DNA of 9,675 nt from Pseudomonadota bacterium (GTDB taxonomy: Bacteria; Pseudomonadota; Alphaproteobacteria; Acetobacterales; Acetobacteraceae): NCBI GenBank assembly GCA_021808985.1, contig JAKBAQ010000097.1, positions 1 through 9,675 of the forward strand, written 5' to 3'. A model generated the notes under the pieces. The model saw nothing but the letters and a program-made list of their open reading frames with translations, was not told the origin of the DNA and searched no databases. Positions 1 to 5,779 of this stretch are shown in pieces. A program made the translations under genes and the position numbers. Positions within the stretch are counted from its first letter, which is position 1; each line of letters opens with the position of its first letter.

Positions 1-712
1 CAATCTCCTCCACCGCGATCTCCCCATCCGCCGCCGCCAGCCGCGTGCCGGCATAAAAGCACGGCGCCCCGCCAGTATAGGAAAATGTCCCGCCCGAGCT
101 GGTGAAGCTGCCCGGCGCCGCGCCCGCCGCCAGCGTCACATTGCTGGAAACCACGGTCGTATAGCCGCTCGAATGCACATCGGTGAGCGTATAAACCGTC
201 GAGCTGCCGCTATTCAGCGTCAGGCTCAGCGTATTCCCGCTGCCCATCACGATTTTGTCGCCATAGCCCAGGTTCTGGAGCACCATCGCCGTGCTCTCTG
301 CCGCCACATTCAAAACGTTCTGCGTCCCGCCGGACGCCACGTTGTCGAAAATAAACGTCCCCGTCGCGGCCGAGCCCGTGCCGTTCACCACCGCCCCGTT
401 CAGCGTTATGCTGCCGCCACCCCCGCCAAGCGGCGATGAGGTCGAGAACGTGGCGTTGCTGAACGTCACATTATACCCCGCCGCCGGCACCAGACCGTTG
501 TAAAAATCGAGCGCGCCACCGCTAAAGGTCACCGTCCCGGCGGCGCCGGTTATCGCCAGCCCGTTCAGCGTCACCGTGCCGGTGGGCGGCAGAATAATGT
601 TCGTCCCCGTCGGCACGCCAATGGTCCCATATGTTGGAACGAAGGGAGGGATCCAGTTTGAAGCCGTATCGAAATTCCCAGAAGCGCCGCCCACCCACGT
701 AAAATCAGCCAT
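1..712 (-). CDS. Hint-domain protein with beta-rich N-terminal region, N-terminal 237 residues (3' end outside window)
   Basis: Translating the minus strand from the ATG at 712-710 gives an uninterrupted 237-codon frame that leaves the window at base 1. It begins MADFTWVGGASGNFDTASNW and continues as Gly/Thr/Ser/Val/Asn-rich low-complexity sequence of predicted beta-strands (residues 1-213). It then reads GGAPCFYAGTRLAAADGEIA and continues VEEI. The Cys218-F-x-A-G-T-R segment followed by D-G-x-x-x-V-E-E is the start of a Hint_2 (Hedgehog/intein-type) domain, with Cys218 as the expected nucleophile. Such proteins recur in Acetobacteraceae and their function is poorly known. No Sec signal peptide is visible; if exported, another route would be needed. 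GGGAAGG at 728-722 lies 9 nt before the ATG; an in-frame GTG at 718-716 is a less likely start. The gene has its own promoter region and is separated from the upstream operon by palindromes. An autotransporter passenger is the alternative reading of the N-terminal part, but the Hint start argues against it. Confidence 0.8.
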   Translation of the reverse strand, partial: MADFTWVGGASGNFDTASNWIPPFVPTYGTIGVPTGTNIILPPTGTVTLNGLAITGAAGTVTFSGGALDFYNGLVPAAGYNVTFSNATFSTSSPLGGGGGSITLNGAVVNGTGSAATGTFIFDNVASGGTQNVLNVAAESTAMVLQNLGYGDKIVMGSGNTLSLTLNSGSSTVYTLTDVHSSGYTTVVSSNVTLAAGAAPGSFTSSGGTFSYTGGAPCFYAGTRLAAADGEIAVEEI

Positions 713-841
713 CCCCACGCACCTTCCCAAAAAAACCCGGCGGCCGCGCCATGTTTTCGGCTCCGGCACCGGAACGAAGTTCCAAGCCGCTCTATACCCT
801 CGCCCGCCCGCGCTGAGCAGCGGAATCAGTATCAAAAACAT

Positions 842-870
842 GTTATTTACGAATTTGTGATACCACTCAA
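842..870 (-). promoter_or_regulatory. candidate sigma70-like promoter for the Hint-protein gene
   Basis: On the minus strand TTGAGT (870-865) and AATAAC (847-842) are separated by exactly 17 bp, each matching four of six consensus positions. The implied transcript would start near base 835 and give a leader of about 120 nt. An alternative overlapping pair is TTGTAT, 17 bp, TATCAC. The call rests on spacing and on lying in the only AT-rich block upstream of the gene. Confidence 0.4.
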
Positions 871-893
871 ATATTTGTGATACAAAAATCACA
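853..893. promoter_or_regulatory. phased direct repeats with an inverted arm, candidate operator
   Basis: ATTTGTGATAC occurs at 853-863 and again at 873-883, so the copies are exactly 20 bp apart, about two helical turns. The second copy also forms an inverted repeat, TGTGAT (876-881) and ATCACA (888-893), around a 6-bp centre. One copy falls in the spacer of the candidate promoter and the other just upstream of its -35, the geometry of an operator for a dimeric or cooperative regulator. The regulator is not identifiable. The half-site resembles the CRP core TGTGA but the spacing differs from a CRP site. Confidence 0.45.
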
Positions 894-914
894 TTTATGA
901 GATTATCCGCGCAT

Positions 915-955
915 CCCCGCAAATCGCATTCAAATTATTAAAAATTTTTGCGGGG
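915..955. repeat. inverted repeat, 9-bp perfect stem with 23-nt AT-rich loop
   Basis: CCCCGCAAA at 915-923 pairs perfectly with TTTGCGGGG at 947-955. The loop is AT-rich and contains AAAAATTTTT at 940-949, which spans into the right arm. It is the last of four consecutive palindromes downstream of the glycosyltransferase gene in the reading direction of the minus strand. Confidence 0.6.
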
Positions 956-956
956 T

Positions 957-986
957 TTGGGGCGCTTTTCATGAAAAGCGCCCCAA
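957..986. repeat. perfect 30-bp palindrome, probable extragenic palindrome/terminator stem
   Basis: The half-site TTGGGGCGCTTTTCA (957-971) is followed at once by its exact reverse complement (972-986), with no mismatch in 15 + 15 bases. As RNA it gives the same GC-based stem from either strand, so it could end transcription in both directions. It is followed by only 4 bp (GATC) before the next palindrome. The style suggests a repetitive extragenic palindrome, but the copy number in the genome is not visible here. Confidence 0.75.
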
Positions 987-990
987 GATC

Positions 991-1018
991 CTGGCCCTTT
1001 TTTGCAAAAAAGGGCCAG
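991..1018. repeat. perfect 28-bp palindrome, probable extragenic palindrome/terminator stem
   Basis: CTGGCCCTTTTTTG (991-1004) is followed directly by its exact reverse complement (1005-1018). The stem pairs a GC base (CTGGCCC/GGGCCAG) with a six-base T/A run at the top. Read on the minus strand it lies about 60 nt after the glycosyltransferase stop codon and is a strong candidate part of the operon's transcription end. Confidence 0.75.
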
Positions 1019-1024
1019 ACCCCA

Positions 1025-1056
1025 AAAAACTTTTGAGAATTATCCTCAATGTTTTT
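1025..1056 (-). terminator. candidate transcription terminator after the glycosyltransferase gene
   Basis: On the minus strand AAAAAC and TTGAG pair with CTCAA and GTTTTT around a 7-nt loop. This is an 11-bp stem with a small internal bulge, and a T-run (1030-1024) lies in and just after its right arm. It begins 22 nt after the stop codon. The stem is AT-rich, so the two perfect palindromes that follow probably provide the strong stop. Confidence 0.45.
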
Positions 1057-1078
1057 GCAGAGACGGTTAAAACAAGCT

Positions 1079-2155
1079 CTAAAAGCCGCCCAGGGCCGCC
1101 ATCATCGCCTGCGCCAAGGCCCGCCACCCGGCCGCGGCATCCACCGGCGCCAGCCCCGCGCCGGCGCGCAAATCCACCGCCAGTTGCACCAGCCCCTCGG
1201 CGATGGCCCCGGCGGCAGGCGCGCACAGCCGCGCGCCGGGCACTCCGGCCAACTGCTCGGGCAATCCCCCCACCTCGGTCGCCAGCACATAGCGCCCGGC
1301 CGCCACCGCCAGCGCCGCCACGCCAGACTGGCTGGCCTCCTGATACGGCAGCACCACCGCATCCGCCCAGCCCAGCAGGGCCGGCACGTCCTCTTCGTCA
1401 ACCCAGCGCCGCTCCACGCTCACCGCCGGGCACGCGCGCAGGCGGCTCAAGCCCGGCGAGTCCGGCCCATCACCGCAGACACGCAAGCAGAACGGCGCGT
1501 CCGCCCCCACCCGCTCCATGGCCTCCGCCAGCAAATCCAGCCCCTTATAAGGCAGCAGCCGGCCAAAATAGAGCAGCCGGGGCGGCCCGCCATGCGCCAT
1601 CACCGGCGCCATCCCCCCCAGGCTGATCGGCGGATGCCACAGCTTCACCACCCCCTGCCCCGGCCCGCCAAACCCCTGCCGGCGCAGCGCCTCCTCCACA
1701 TGCCCGCTCAGCGCAAACAGCACCCGCGCATCCCGCAGCTGGCGTCCCTGGCCCATGATCCTGAAATTCAGCGCCTCGCCCGGATGCGCCGCTCCGTCAT
1801 GCACCACCATGGCATAGGGAATACCCATGCCCCTCAGGGCCAGGGTCATGCGCCGGTCCAGCAGGGCGGGCATGGCGCATATGGCGAAATCAGGCCGTTC
1901 CTCCATCAGGCGGCGCGCCACCCGGCCGCGCACCAGCGGCCCCACCAGGCGCTGCGCCGCATAGCCCAGCGCATTGTCATAGGTCGGCTCCCGCCAGCTG
2001 CACGCCGCCGCCGCGGCGCCCGCAAGAATCTCCGCCCCCCCCGCCAGCGAGAGCCGCACATCCAGCCCCGGCATATCCCCCAAGGCCCCGGCCAGGCGCA
2101 ACGCGAATAACGGCCCGCCGCCCCGCCGCCCCCAGTGCCAGACCAGCAGCTTCAT
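1079..2155 (-). CDS. glycosyltransferase, GT4-like (GT-B fold)
   Basis: This 358-residue protein most likely transfers a sugar from a nucleotide-sugar donor to a glycan or lipid acceptor in the cytoplasm. The N-terminus, with RRGGGPLFALRLAGAL (residues 10-25), fits the glycine-rich acceptor loop of GT-B enzymes. The C-terminal Rossmann domain has the LLYFGRLLPYKGLDLLAEA segment (about 194-212), whose Arg199 and Lys204 sit where GT4 enzymes bind the donor phosphates, then CGDGPD (228-232). The signature PYQEASQSGVAALAVA (270-285) keeps the first Glu of the EX7E motif (Glu273), but the second position is Ala281, a form I recall from one GT4 subgroup. No membrane segment or signal peptide is visible. 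It starts 13 nt after the sulfotransferase stop with only a weak Shine-Dalgarno sequence, which suggests translational coupling. It is not LpxB, which is GT19. Donor and acceptor are unknown. Confidence 0.85.
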   Translation of the reverse strand: MKLLVWHWGRRGGGPLFALRLAGALGDMPGLDVRLSLAGGAEILAGAAAAACSWREPTYDNALGYAAQRLVGPLVRGRVARRLMEERPDFAICAMPALLDRRMTLALRGMGIPYAMVVHDGAAHPGEALNFRIMGQGRQLRDARVLFALSGHVEEALRRQGFGGPGQGVVKLWHPPISLGGMAPVMAHGGPPRLLYFGRLLPYKGLDLLAEAMERVGADAPFCLRVCGDGPDSPGLSRLRACPAVSVERRWVDEEDVPALLGWADAVVLPYQEASQSGVAALAVAAGRYVLATEVGGLPEQLAGVPGARLCAPAAGAIAEGLVQLAVDLRAGAGLAPVDAAAGWRALAQAMMAALGGF

Positions 2156-2168
2156 CCCGGCACGCCGC

Positions 2169-3380
2169 TCACCCTCCGCCCACGCCGCAATGCTCGCTCA
2201 CATACGGGGCAAACCGCGGCTTCAGGGCAACCGGGCTCAGCTTGAAACTCTCCAGCGAATAAGGCGCATGTTTCACATACCCCCCGCGCGGCTTGGCGGC
2301 CAGCTGGCGCGCCATCGCCACCGTCGCCTCCTTGCGCAGCGGCAGGCCAAAGCGCGCATAAATCCGCTCAACCGCCGCCAGCGGCGCATGCGTCAGCTCG
2401 TCATAATGCACATGTATCTTCCGCTCCGCCGGCACATCCGCGCGCCGGTCAAAATCCAGCAGCCGGTTCGCCCCCTCTATCCAGCGCTCCGAAACCTGCG
2501 CCCCGATCTCCGCCAAATCTATTTTCCGCAGAAACGGCTTGCGTAAAATCCAGGTCAGCCGCGCCACCGAGGCCAGCACCGCAATCGGGTCGCGATGCAC
2601 CACCACAAACCGCGCATCCGGATACACGCGCAAAATCGCATCCAGCGTGAACGTATGGTCCGGACATTTCAGCACCCAGCGCCCCGGTGCGCCATTTTGC
2701 AAATATTGCAGAAATTTCTTGTGGAAATCAAAAGCCTGCAAATGCCCGTGCGCCTCCAGCCAGCGGAAATATGAGGGCACCCGGTGCGTGGCGTCAAAGC
2801 GCAGGCTCTGGAACACATGCGCGGTAATCTCGGTGCATTCCTGCGGACTGTCCGCCGTAATCGGGTGCAGTTCCGAAAACCCCCGCGCCAGCCCCGCGAA
2901 CATCCGCAACTGCCAGTCAACCGCGCGCGCCCGCTTGTCCCGCGCGGGGTCGAAATCAACCGGCCTCGGCCCCGGATAAATGGTCTGCCAGTTGCGCGGC
3001 ACCAGATTGTCAACATCCTGCGCCAGCAGCTCGTGCAGAAACGTGGTCCCGCTGCGCGGCAGGCCCAGAATGAACACCGGCTGGCGCACCGGCGCGCGCC
3101 CCAGCGCCGGGTTGGCGCGGTGCGCCGCCTCCACCATCTGCGCGTTGCGCAGCAGCCGCAGCACATCCCAGCGCAACGAAACCCTGCCGAAAAAACTCAG
3201 CTCCGATTCCGCCCTAATGGAGGCCAGAAACCGCTCCAGCCCCTCCCGCGCATCCGGCCCCGGCTCAGCGCCAGACGCCGCAATCAGCGCCTCCGGCTCA
3301 AGCCGGCCCAGCCAGTCTTCCGGCACCACGGCGTCAGCGGCGCCAAAGCCCAGCCTCAGGGCCCGGTACAGCACATCCAT
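2169..3380 (-). CDS. PAPS-dependent sulfotransferase family protein (Sulfotransfer_3 type)
   Basis: The 403-residue product carries the two PAPS-binding elements of this family. The 5'-phosphosulfate loop is FILGLPRSGTTFLHELL (residues 103-119), and the 3'-phosphate motif is FVVVHRDPIAVLAS (258-271). WVLKCPDHTF (235-244) and the HPITADSPQEC segment (172-182) are also typical of the bacterial group. The family moves a sulfuryl group from PAPS to a hydroxyl or amine of a carbohydrate, lipid or small molecule; the acceptor cannot be read here. No signal peptide or membrane helix is seen, so a cytoplasmic enzyme is expected. The ATG lies 4 nt after the gloA stop. The only Shine-Dalgarno-like AAGG is just 2 nt before that ATG but 8 nt before a GTG at codon 3, so the true start could be codon 3. 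With the glycosyltransferase downstream it suggests a sulfated glycan or glycolipid. Confidence 0.85.
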   Translation of the reverse strand: MDVLYRALRLGFGAADAVVPEDWLGRLEPEALIAASGAEPGPDAREGLERFLASIRAESELSFFGRVSLRWDVLRLLRNAQMVEAAHRANPALGRAPVRQPVFILGLPRSGTTFLHELLAQDVDNLVPRNWQTIYPGPRPVDFDPARDKRARAVDWQLRMFAGLARGFSELHPITADSPQECTEITAHVFQSLRFDATHRVPSYFRWLEAHGHLQAFDFHKKFLQYLQNGAPGRWVLKCPDHTFTLDAILRVYPDARFVVVHRDPIAVLASVARLTWILRKPFLRKIDLAEIGAQVSERWIEGANRLLDFDRRADVPAERKIHVHYDELTHAPLAAVERIYARFGLPLRKEATVAMARQLAAKPRGGYVKHAPYSLESFKLSPVALKPRFAPYVSEHCGVGGG

Positions 3381-3384
3381 GGCC

Positions 3385-3786
3385 TTACCGCGGTTTGCGT
3401 TCGATCAGCTCGATCTTGTAACCATCCGGGTCCTCAACAAACGCGATAACCGTGGTGCCAAACTTCACCGGCCCCGGCTCGCGGGCAATTTTCGCCCCCG
3501 CGGCGCGCAGCGCCTCGCACGTCGCCCGCACATCCGGCACGCCGATCGCCAGATGCCCAAAGGCGCTGCCCAGCTCATAGGTGGAAACCCCCCAATTATA
3601 CGTCAGCTCCAGCACTGTATGGGTCTTCTCATCGCCATAGCCCAGAAACACCAGCGTATAGCGCCCCTCGGGCACCTCGGTGCGGCGCAGCTCGCGCATG
3701 CCCAACAGGCCGGTATAGAATTTGACACTGGCCTCCAGATCACCAACCCGCAGCATGGTGTGAAGATAAGAGAAATTTTCGCTCAT
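3385..3786 (-). CDS. gloA: lactoylglutathione lyase (glyoxalase I)
   Basis: GloA converts the hemithioacetal of methylglyoxal and glutathione to S-lactoylglutathione, the first step of cytosolic methylglyoxal detoxification. The 133-residue protein matches the E. coli enzyme closely: LHTMLRVGDLEASVKFYTGL near the start, ELTYNWGVSTYELG (60-73), and TTVIAFVEDPDGYKIELIE near the end. The metal ligands known in E. coli (His5, Glu56, His74, Glu122) line up at a constant offset of four as His9, Glu60, His78 and Glu126. The compact form fits the Ni-type bacterial class. A good Shine-Dalgarno GAAGG (3798-3794) lies 7 nt before the ATG. It heads the gloA-sulfotransferase-glycosyltransferase group after a 129-bp gap, so it may have its own promoter. 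I see no functional link to lipid A; co-location may be incidental. Confidence 0.96.
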   Translation of the reverse strand: MSENFSYLHTMLRVGDLEASVKFYTGLLGMRELRRTEVPEGRYTLVFLGYGDEKTHTVLELTYNWGVSTYELGSAFGHLAIGVPDVRATCEALRAAGAKIAREPGPVKFGTTVIAFVEDPDGYKIELIERKPR

Positions 3787-3915
3787 GGCCCCGCCTTCAG
3801 GTTACGGTCCGCGCCTCATGGAAGCCGCGCCGCGCGCGCCCGCCAAAACTTGTGAACCAGCTGATATGAAACATAAAAACACAAAACCAGCGTCTTCATC
3901 CAAACGATGAATGCC
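3787..3915 (-). other. 129-bp gap between lpxI and gloA, AT-rich segment
   Basis: A short inverted repeat TTCATC-CAAAC-GATGAA (3895-3911) follows the lpxI stop, and an AT-rich stretch (about 3861-3889) lies within otherwise GC-rich DNA. Both would suit a transcription boundary: a weak terminator for lpxA-lpxI and a promoter for gloA. I could not find a convincing -35/-10 pair with normal spacing, so no promoter is called. Confidence 0.35.
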
Positions 3916-4737
3916 CTACGGGCGCACGCCAAGCAAGAACATCCCCGCCGCGTCAGCCGCCTCTATCATGGCCCTCCTGTCCGCCAAGATAGTCCCGCCC
4001 GCCTCAAATGCCACGCCCAGCAGCCCGGCTTCCCGCGCATGGCCGATGGTCGCCACCCCAATGGTCGGCATGTCCGCGCGCATTTCCTGTCCGGGCTTGG
4101 CCAGCTTCACCAGCACCCCGGCCGGCCCCGGCCGCGCCACCGCCGCAATCCGCGCCAGCATGGCATCCGTCCCCTCCACCGCCTCCACCGCCAGCACAAT
4201 CCCCTGCTGCACCACGCAGGCCTGGCCGATATCCGCCGCGCCGATAATCTTGAGCACCGCGACCCCCCGCTCAATATCCGCCATCGCCGCCGCATCCGGC
4301 GCGCGCGCCGTCAGCAGCCCCGGCGGCGCCAGCATGTCGCTCAAAATATCGTGCGCCCCCAGCACATGGAATCCTTCCTCGCCCAGCACCCGCACCACCG
4401 CCGCCAGCAAGCCGTCATCCCCGGCAAAAGCCGCGCGGCCGATCCTGGCGAGCAGCCGCGCCCCCTCCGCATCCGGCCGCAGCGCCAGCAGCGAGGGCCG
4501 TTTCACCGGCCCAATCATCACCACATCCACACAACCAGCCGCCTCAACCGCGCGGCGAATGGCGCCAATGGCTCCCAAGCGGAAAAACCGGTGCGGATAA
4601 GGCGCCACCACCGCCGGCTCGGCGAACCCCTCCAGCGCCGCGATGAACACCGCCCGCCCCGCCGCCCGCGCCGCGGCCGCAACCTGGCCCGGCAGCACGC
4701 CGCCGCCAGCAATAATGCCCAGGGGCGCCGCACTCAT
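3916..4737 (-). CDS. lpxI: UDP-2,3-diacylglucosamine pyrophosphatase LpxI
   Basis: LpxI (DUF1009 family) hydrolyses UDP-2,3-diacylglucosamine to lipid X and UMP in the cytoplasm. It replaces the unrelated LpxH of gammaproteobacteria and is the usual form in alphaproteobacteria. The 273-residue protein begins with the family's LGIIAGGGVLPGQVAAAA (residues 6-23). It carries VVMIGPVKRPSL (72-83), FHVLGAHDIL (123-132) and the C-terminal LVKLAKPGQEMRADMPTIG (209-227). Asp222 in RADMPTIG corresponds to the catalytic Asp225 of Caulobacter LpxI. The product ends at VRP, a normal length. The gene starts 12 nt after lpxA; GAGGAA (4758-4753) overlaps the end of lpxA and is a somewhat distant ribosome binding site. 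Gene order lpxA-lpxI is standard, but lpxB, which commonly follows, is absent here. Confidence 0.95.
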   Translation of the reverse strand: MSAAPLGIIAGGGVLPGQVAAAARAAGRAVFIAALEGFAEPAVVAPYPHRFFRLGAIGAIRRAVEAAGCVDVVMIGPVKRPSLLALRPDAEGARLLARIGRAAFAGDDGLLAAVVRVLGEEGFHVLGAHDILSDMLAPPGLLTARAPDAAAMADIERGVAVLKIIGAADIGQACVVQQGIVLAVEAVEGTDAMLARIAAVARPGPAGVLVKLAKPGQEMRADMPTIGVATIGHAREAGLLGVAFEAGGTILADRRAMIEAADAAGMFLLGVRP

Positions 4738-4749
4738 CGCCGTGGCTGC

Positions 4750-5577
4750 CTATTCCTCGCTCTGCCCGGTGGCGCGGGCCACATTGGTGAGAATGCCATG
4801 CCGTCCCGGACTGGCGATAAAATCCAGCATCTCCCCGACATAGGGATTCCCCCCATACTCACCCCGCGCAGCGGCCACCCGCTCGGCGAACACGCCCGGC
4901 CCGGCGAAAATGAATTTATGCGCCGCCCGTATCTCATGCAGCTCCGCCTTGCTCAGCCCGCGCCGGCGCAGGCCCACCACATTCAGCCCCACCATCTGCG
5001 CGCGCGGCCCAAACACGAAACAATACGGCGTCACATCGCTCGGCACGCCGCTCAACCCGCCGATCATCGCGCCCGCGCCAATCCGCACGAACTGCAAAAT
5101 CGCCGCCGCCCCGCCAATCACCGCCCGGCTGCCAACCTCCACATGCCCGCCCATCACGACATTGTTGGAAATCACCACCCCATCGCCGATCTCGCAATCA
5201 TGCGCCACATGCACCACCGCCATCAGCAGGCAGTCCGCGCCGATTTTGGTAATGCCCGTGCCGGTCACGGTGCCGCGATGAATCGAGCAATGCTCGCGTA
5301 TCTGCGTGCGCGGCCCGATGCTGGTCTGCGTATCCTCGCCCCTGTACTTCAAATCCTGCGGCGCCAGCCCCACCGTGCAGAACGGAAACAGCTTCGCCCC
5401 GGCGCCGATGCGCGTCCTCCCATCCACGGTGACATGGGAAACCAGCTCCACCCCGTCTTCCAGCACCACCTGCGCGCCCACCGTGCAAAACGGGCCGATC
5501 CTCACATTAGCGCCGATCACGGCGCCCTCGGCGATAATGGCGGTCGGGTGGATCATCTCATGCGCCGGCTTCAACAT
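4750..5577 (-). CDS. lpxA: UDP-N-acetylglucosamine 3-O-acyltransferase LpxA
   Basis: LpxA carries out the first step of lipid A synthesis, moving a hydroxyacyl chain from ACP to the 3-OH of UDP-GlcNAc. The 275-residue protein is a left-handed beta-helix with hexapeptide repeats over about residues 9-190 and a helical C-terminal domain. Alignment to E. coli LpxA by eye gives a constant offset of one: Lys77, His123, the catalytic base His126 (in HVAHDCEIG), His145 and Arg205 are all kept. The His160 equivalent is Leu161 (ILQFVRIG), which is unusual. Gly174, equivalent to E. coli Gly173, leaves the acyl ruler open, so a long hydroxyacyl chain (around C14) is inferred. The first ATG is preferred because it gives the E. 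coli N-terminal length; a second ATG at codon 8 (5556) is possible. No strong Shine-Dalgarno is seen. The gene stands after a 222-bp gap with its own candidate promoter. Confidence 0.95.
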   Translation of the reverse strand: MLKPAHEMIHPTAIIAEGAVIGANVRIGPFCTVGAQVVLEDGVELVSHVTVDGRTRIGAGAKLFPFCTVGLAPQDLKYRGEDTQTSIGPRTQIREHCSIHRGTVTGTGITKIGADCLLMAVVHVAHDCEIGDGVVISNNVVMGGHVEVGSRAVIGGAAAILQFVRIGAGAMIGGLSGVPSDVTPYCFVFGPRAQMVGLNVVGLRRRGLSKAELHEIRAAHKFIFAGPGVFAERVAAARGEYGGNPYVGEMLDFIASPGRHGILTNVARATGQSEE

Positions 5578-5607
5578 TCTGCGGGTCCAACTCTCATTGC
5601 GCCGTTT

Positions 5608-5721
5608 GCTCTAGAGCATGATCGCCTTGCGTCAATCCTGCTCCAGCCATGTTTTTGCAATCAATTTCATTGGTTTATATCGAATCCACGGAGTCGACCC
5701 AAACCAATATCGCTCTAAAGC
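5608..5721. repeat. approximately 114-bp palindromic intergenic element bounded by GCTCTA(G/A)AGC
   Basis: GCTCTAGAGC (5608-5617, itself a perfect palindrome) and GCTCTAAAGC (5712-5721) flank the segment. Inside are two imperfect hairpins. In the first, GAGCA-GAT pairs with ATC-TGCTC (5614-5643, one mismatch). In the second, ATTGGTTT (5669-5676) pairs with AAACCAAT (5701-5708) and encloses a shorter TCGA/TCC-GGA/TCGA stem. The layout resembles the repetitive palindromic elements with CTCTAGAGC ends that I recall from alphaproteobacterial genomes. Copy number cannot be checked here. Confidence 0.55.
5674..5702 (-). promoter_or_regulatory. candidate sigma70-like promoter for lpxA-lpxI
   Basis: On the minus strand TTGGGT (5702-5697) and TATAAA (5679-5674) are separated by exactly 17 bp. 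The -10 matches five of six consensus bases, the -35 only three. The transcript would start near 5666, roughly 90 nt before the lpxA start. It lies wholly inside the palindromic element, so the element may supply expression to the downstream genes. Confidence 0.35.
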
Positions 5722-5779
5722 CGCGCCCCAGGCGCCGCCAGTCAATCATTGTTTCCGTCCATTACCACGGCAACATTCC

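Larger units (their letters stand above)
713..1078. other. 366-bp non-coding region between glycosyltransferase and Hint-protein genes
   Basis: I see no credible gene on either strand. Reading on the minus strand from the glycosyltransferase stop, it holds a hairpin at 1056-1025, perfect palindromes at 1018-991 and 986-957, and a long-loop hairpin at 955-915. An AT-rich block with phased repeats and a probable promoter follows (about 893-842), then a GC-rich leader (about 835-713). The leader contains a small hairpin, GGAAC-GAA-GTTCC, at 771-783. The base composition of 841-900 is strikingly AT-rich against its GC-rich surroundings, which fits a regulatory region. Confidence 0.8.

Noticed and set aside
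1..712. Autotransporter (beta-repeat passenger) as the identity of the left-edge gene
   Set aside because: The beta-rich repeats fit, but there is no Sec signal and the sequence enters a Cys-F-x-A-G-T-R Hint start, which explains it better.
876..893. Classical CRP binding site upstream of the Hint gene
   Set aside because: The arms TGTGA and TCACA are 8 bp apart rather than the 6 bp of a CRP site, and no other CRP feature is visible.
1049..2110. 353-codon open frame on the plus strand opposite the glycosyltransferase
   Set aside because: Antisense shadow with low-complexity Arg/Pro/His content; the minus frame has clear GT4 motifs.
1079..2155. lpxB (lipid A disaccharide synthase) as identity of the glycosyltransferase
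   Set aside because: LpxB belongs to GT19 and lacks the PYQEASQSGV and FGRLLPYKG motifs seen here, which are GT4 features.
2169..3380. Horizontal acquisition of the sulfotransferase gene
   Set aside because: By eye its base composition and codon style match its neighbours, and it is packed tightly between gloA and the glycosyltransferase; no repeats or mobile genes flank it.
3907..5718. 603-codon open frame on the plus strand opposite lpxI and lpxA
   Set aside because: It is rich in Arg, His, Pro and Gln, has no recognisable motif, and lies antisense to two certain genes. It is the usual shadow frame of GC-rich coding DNA.
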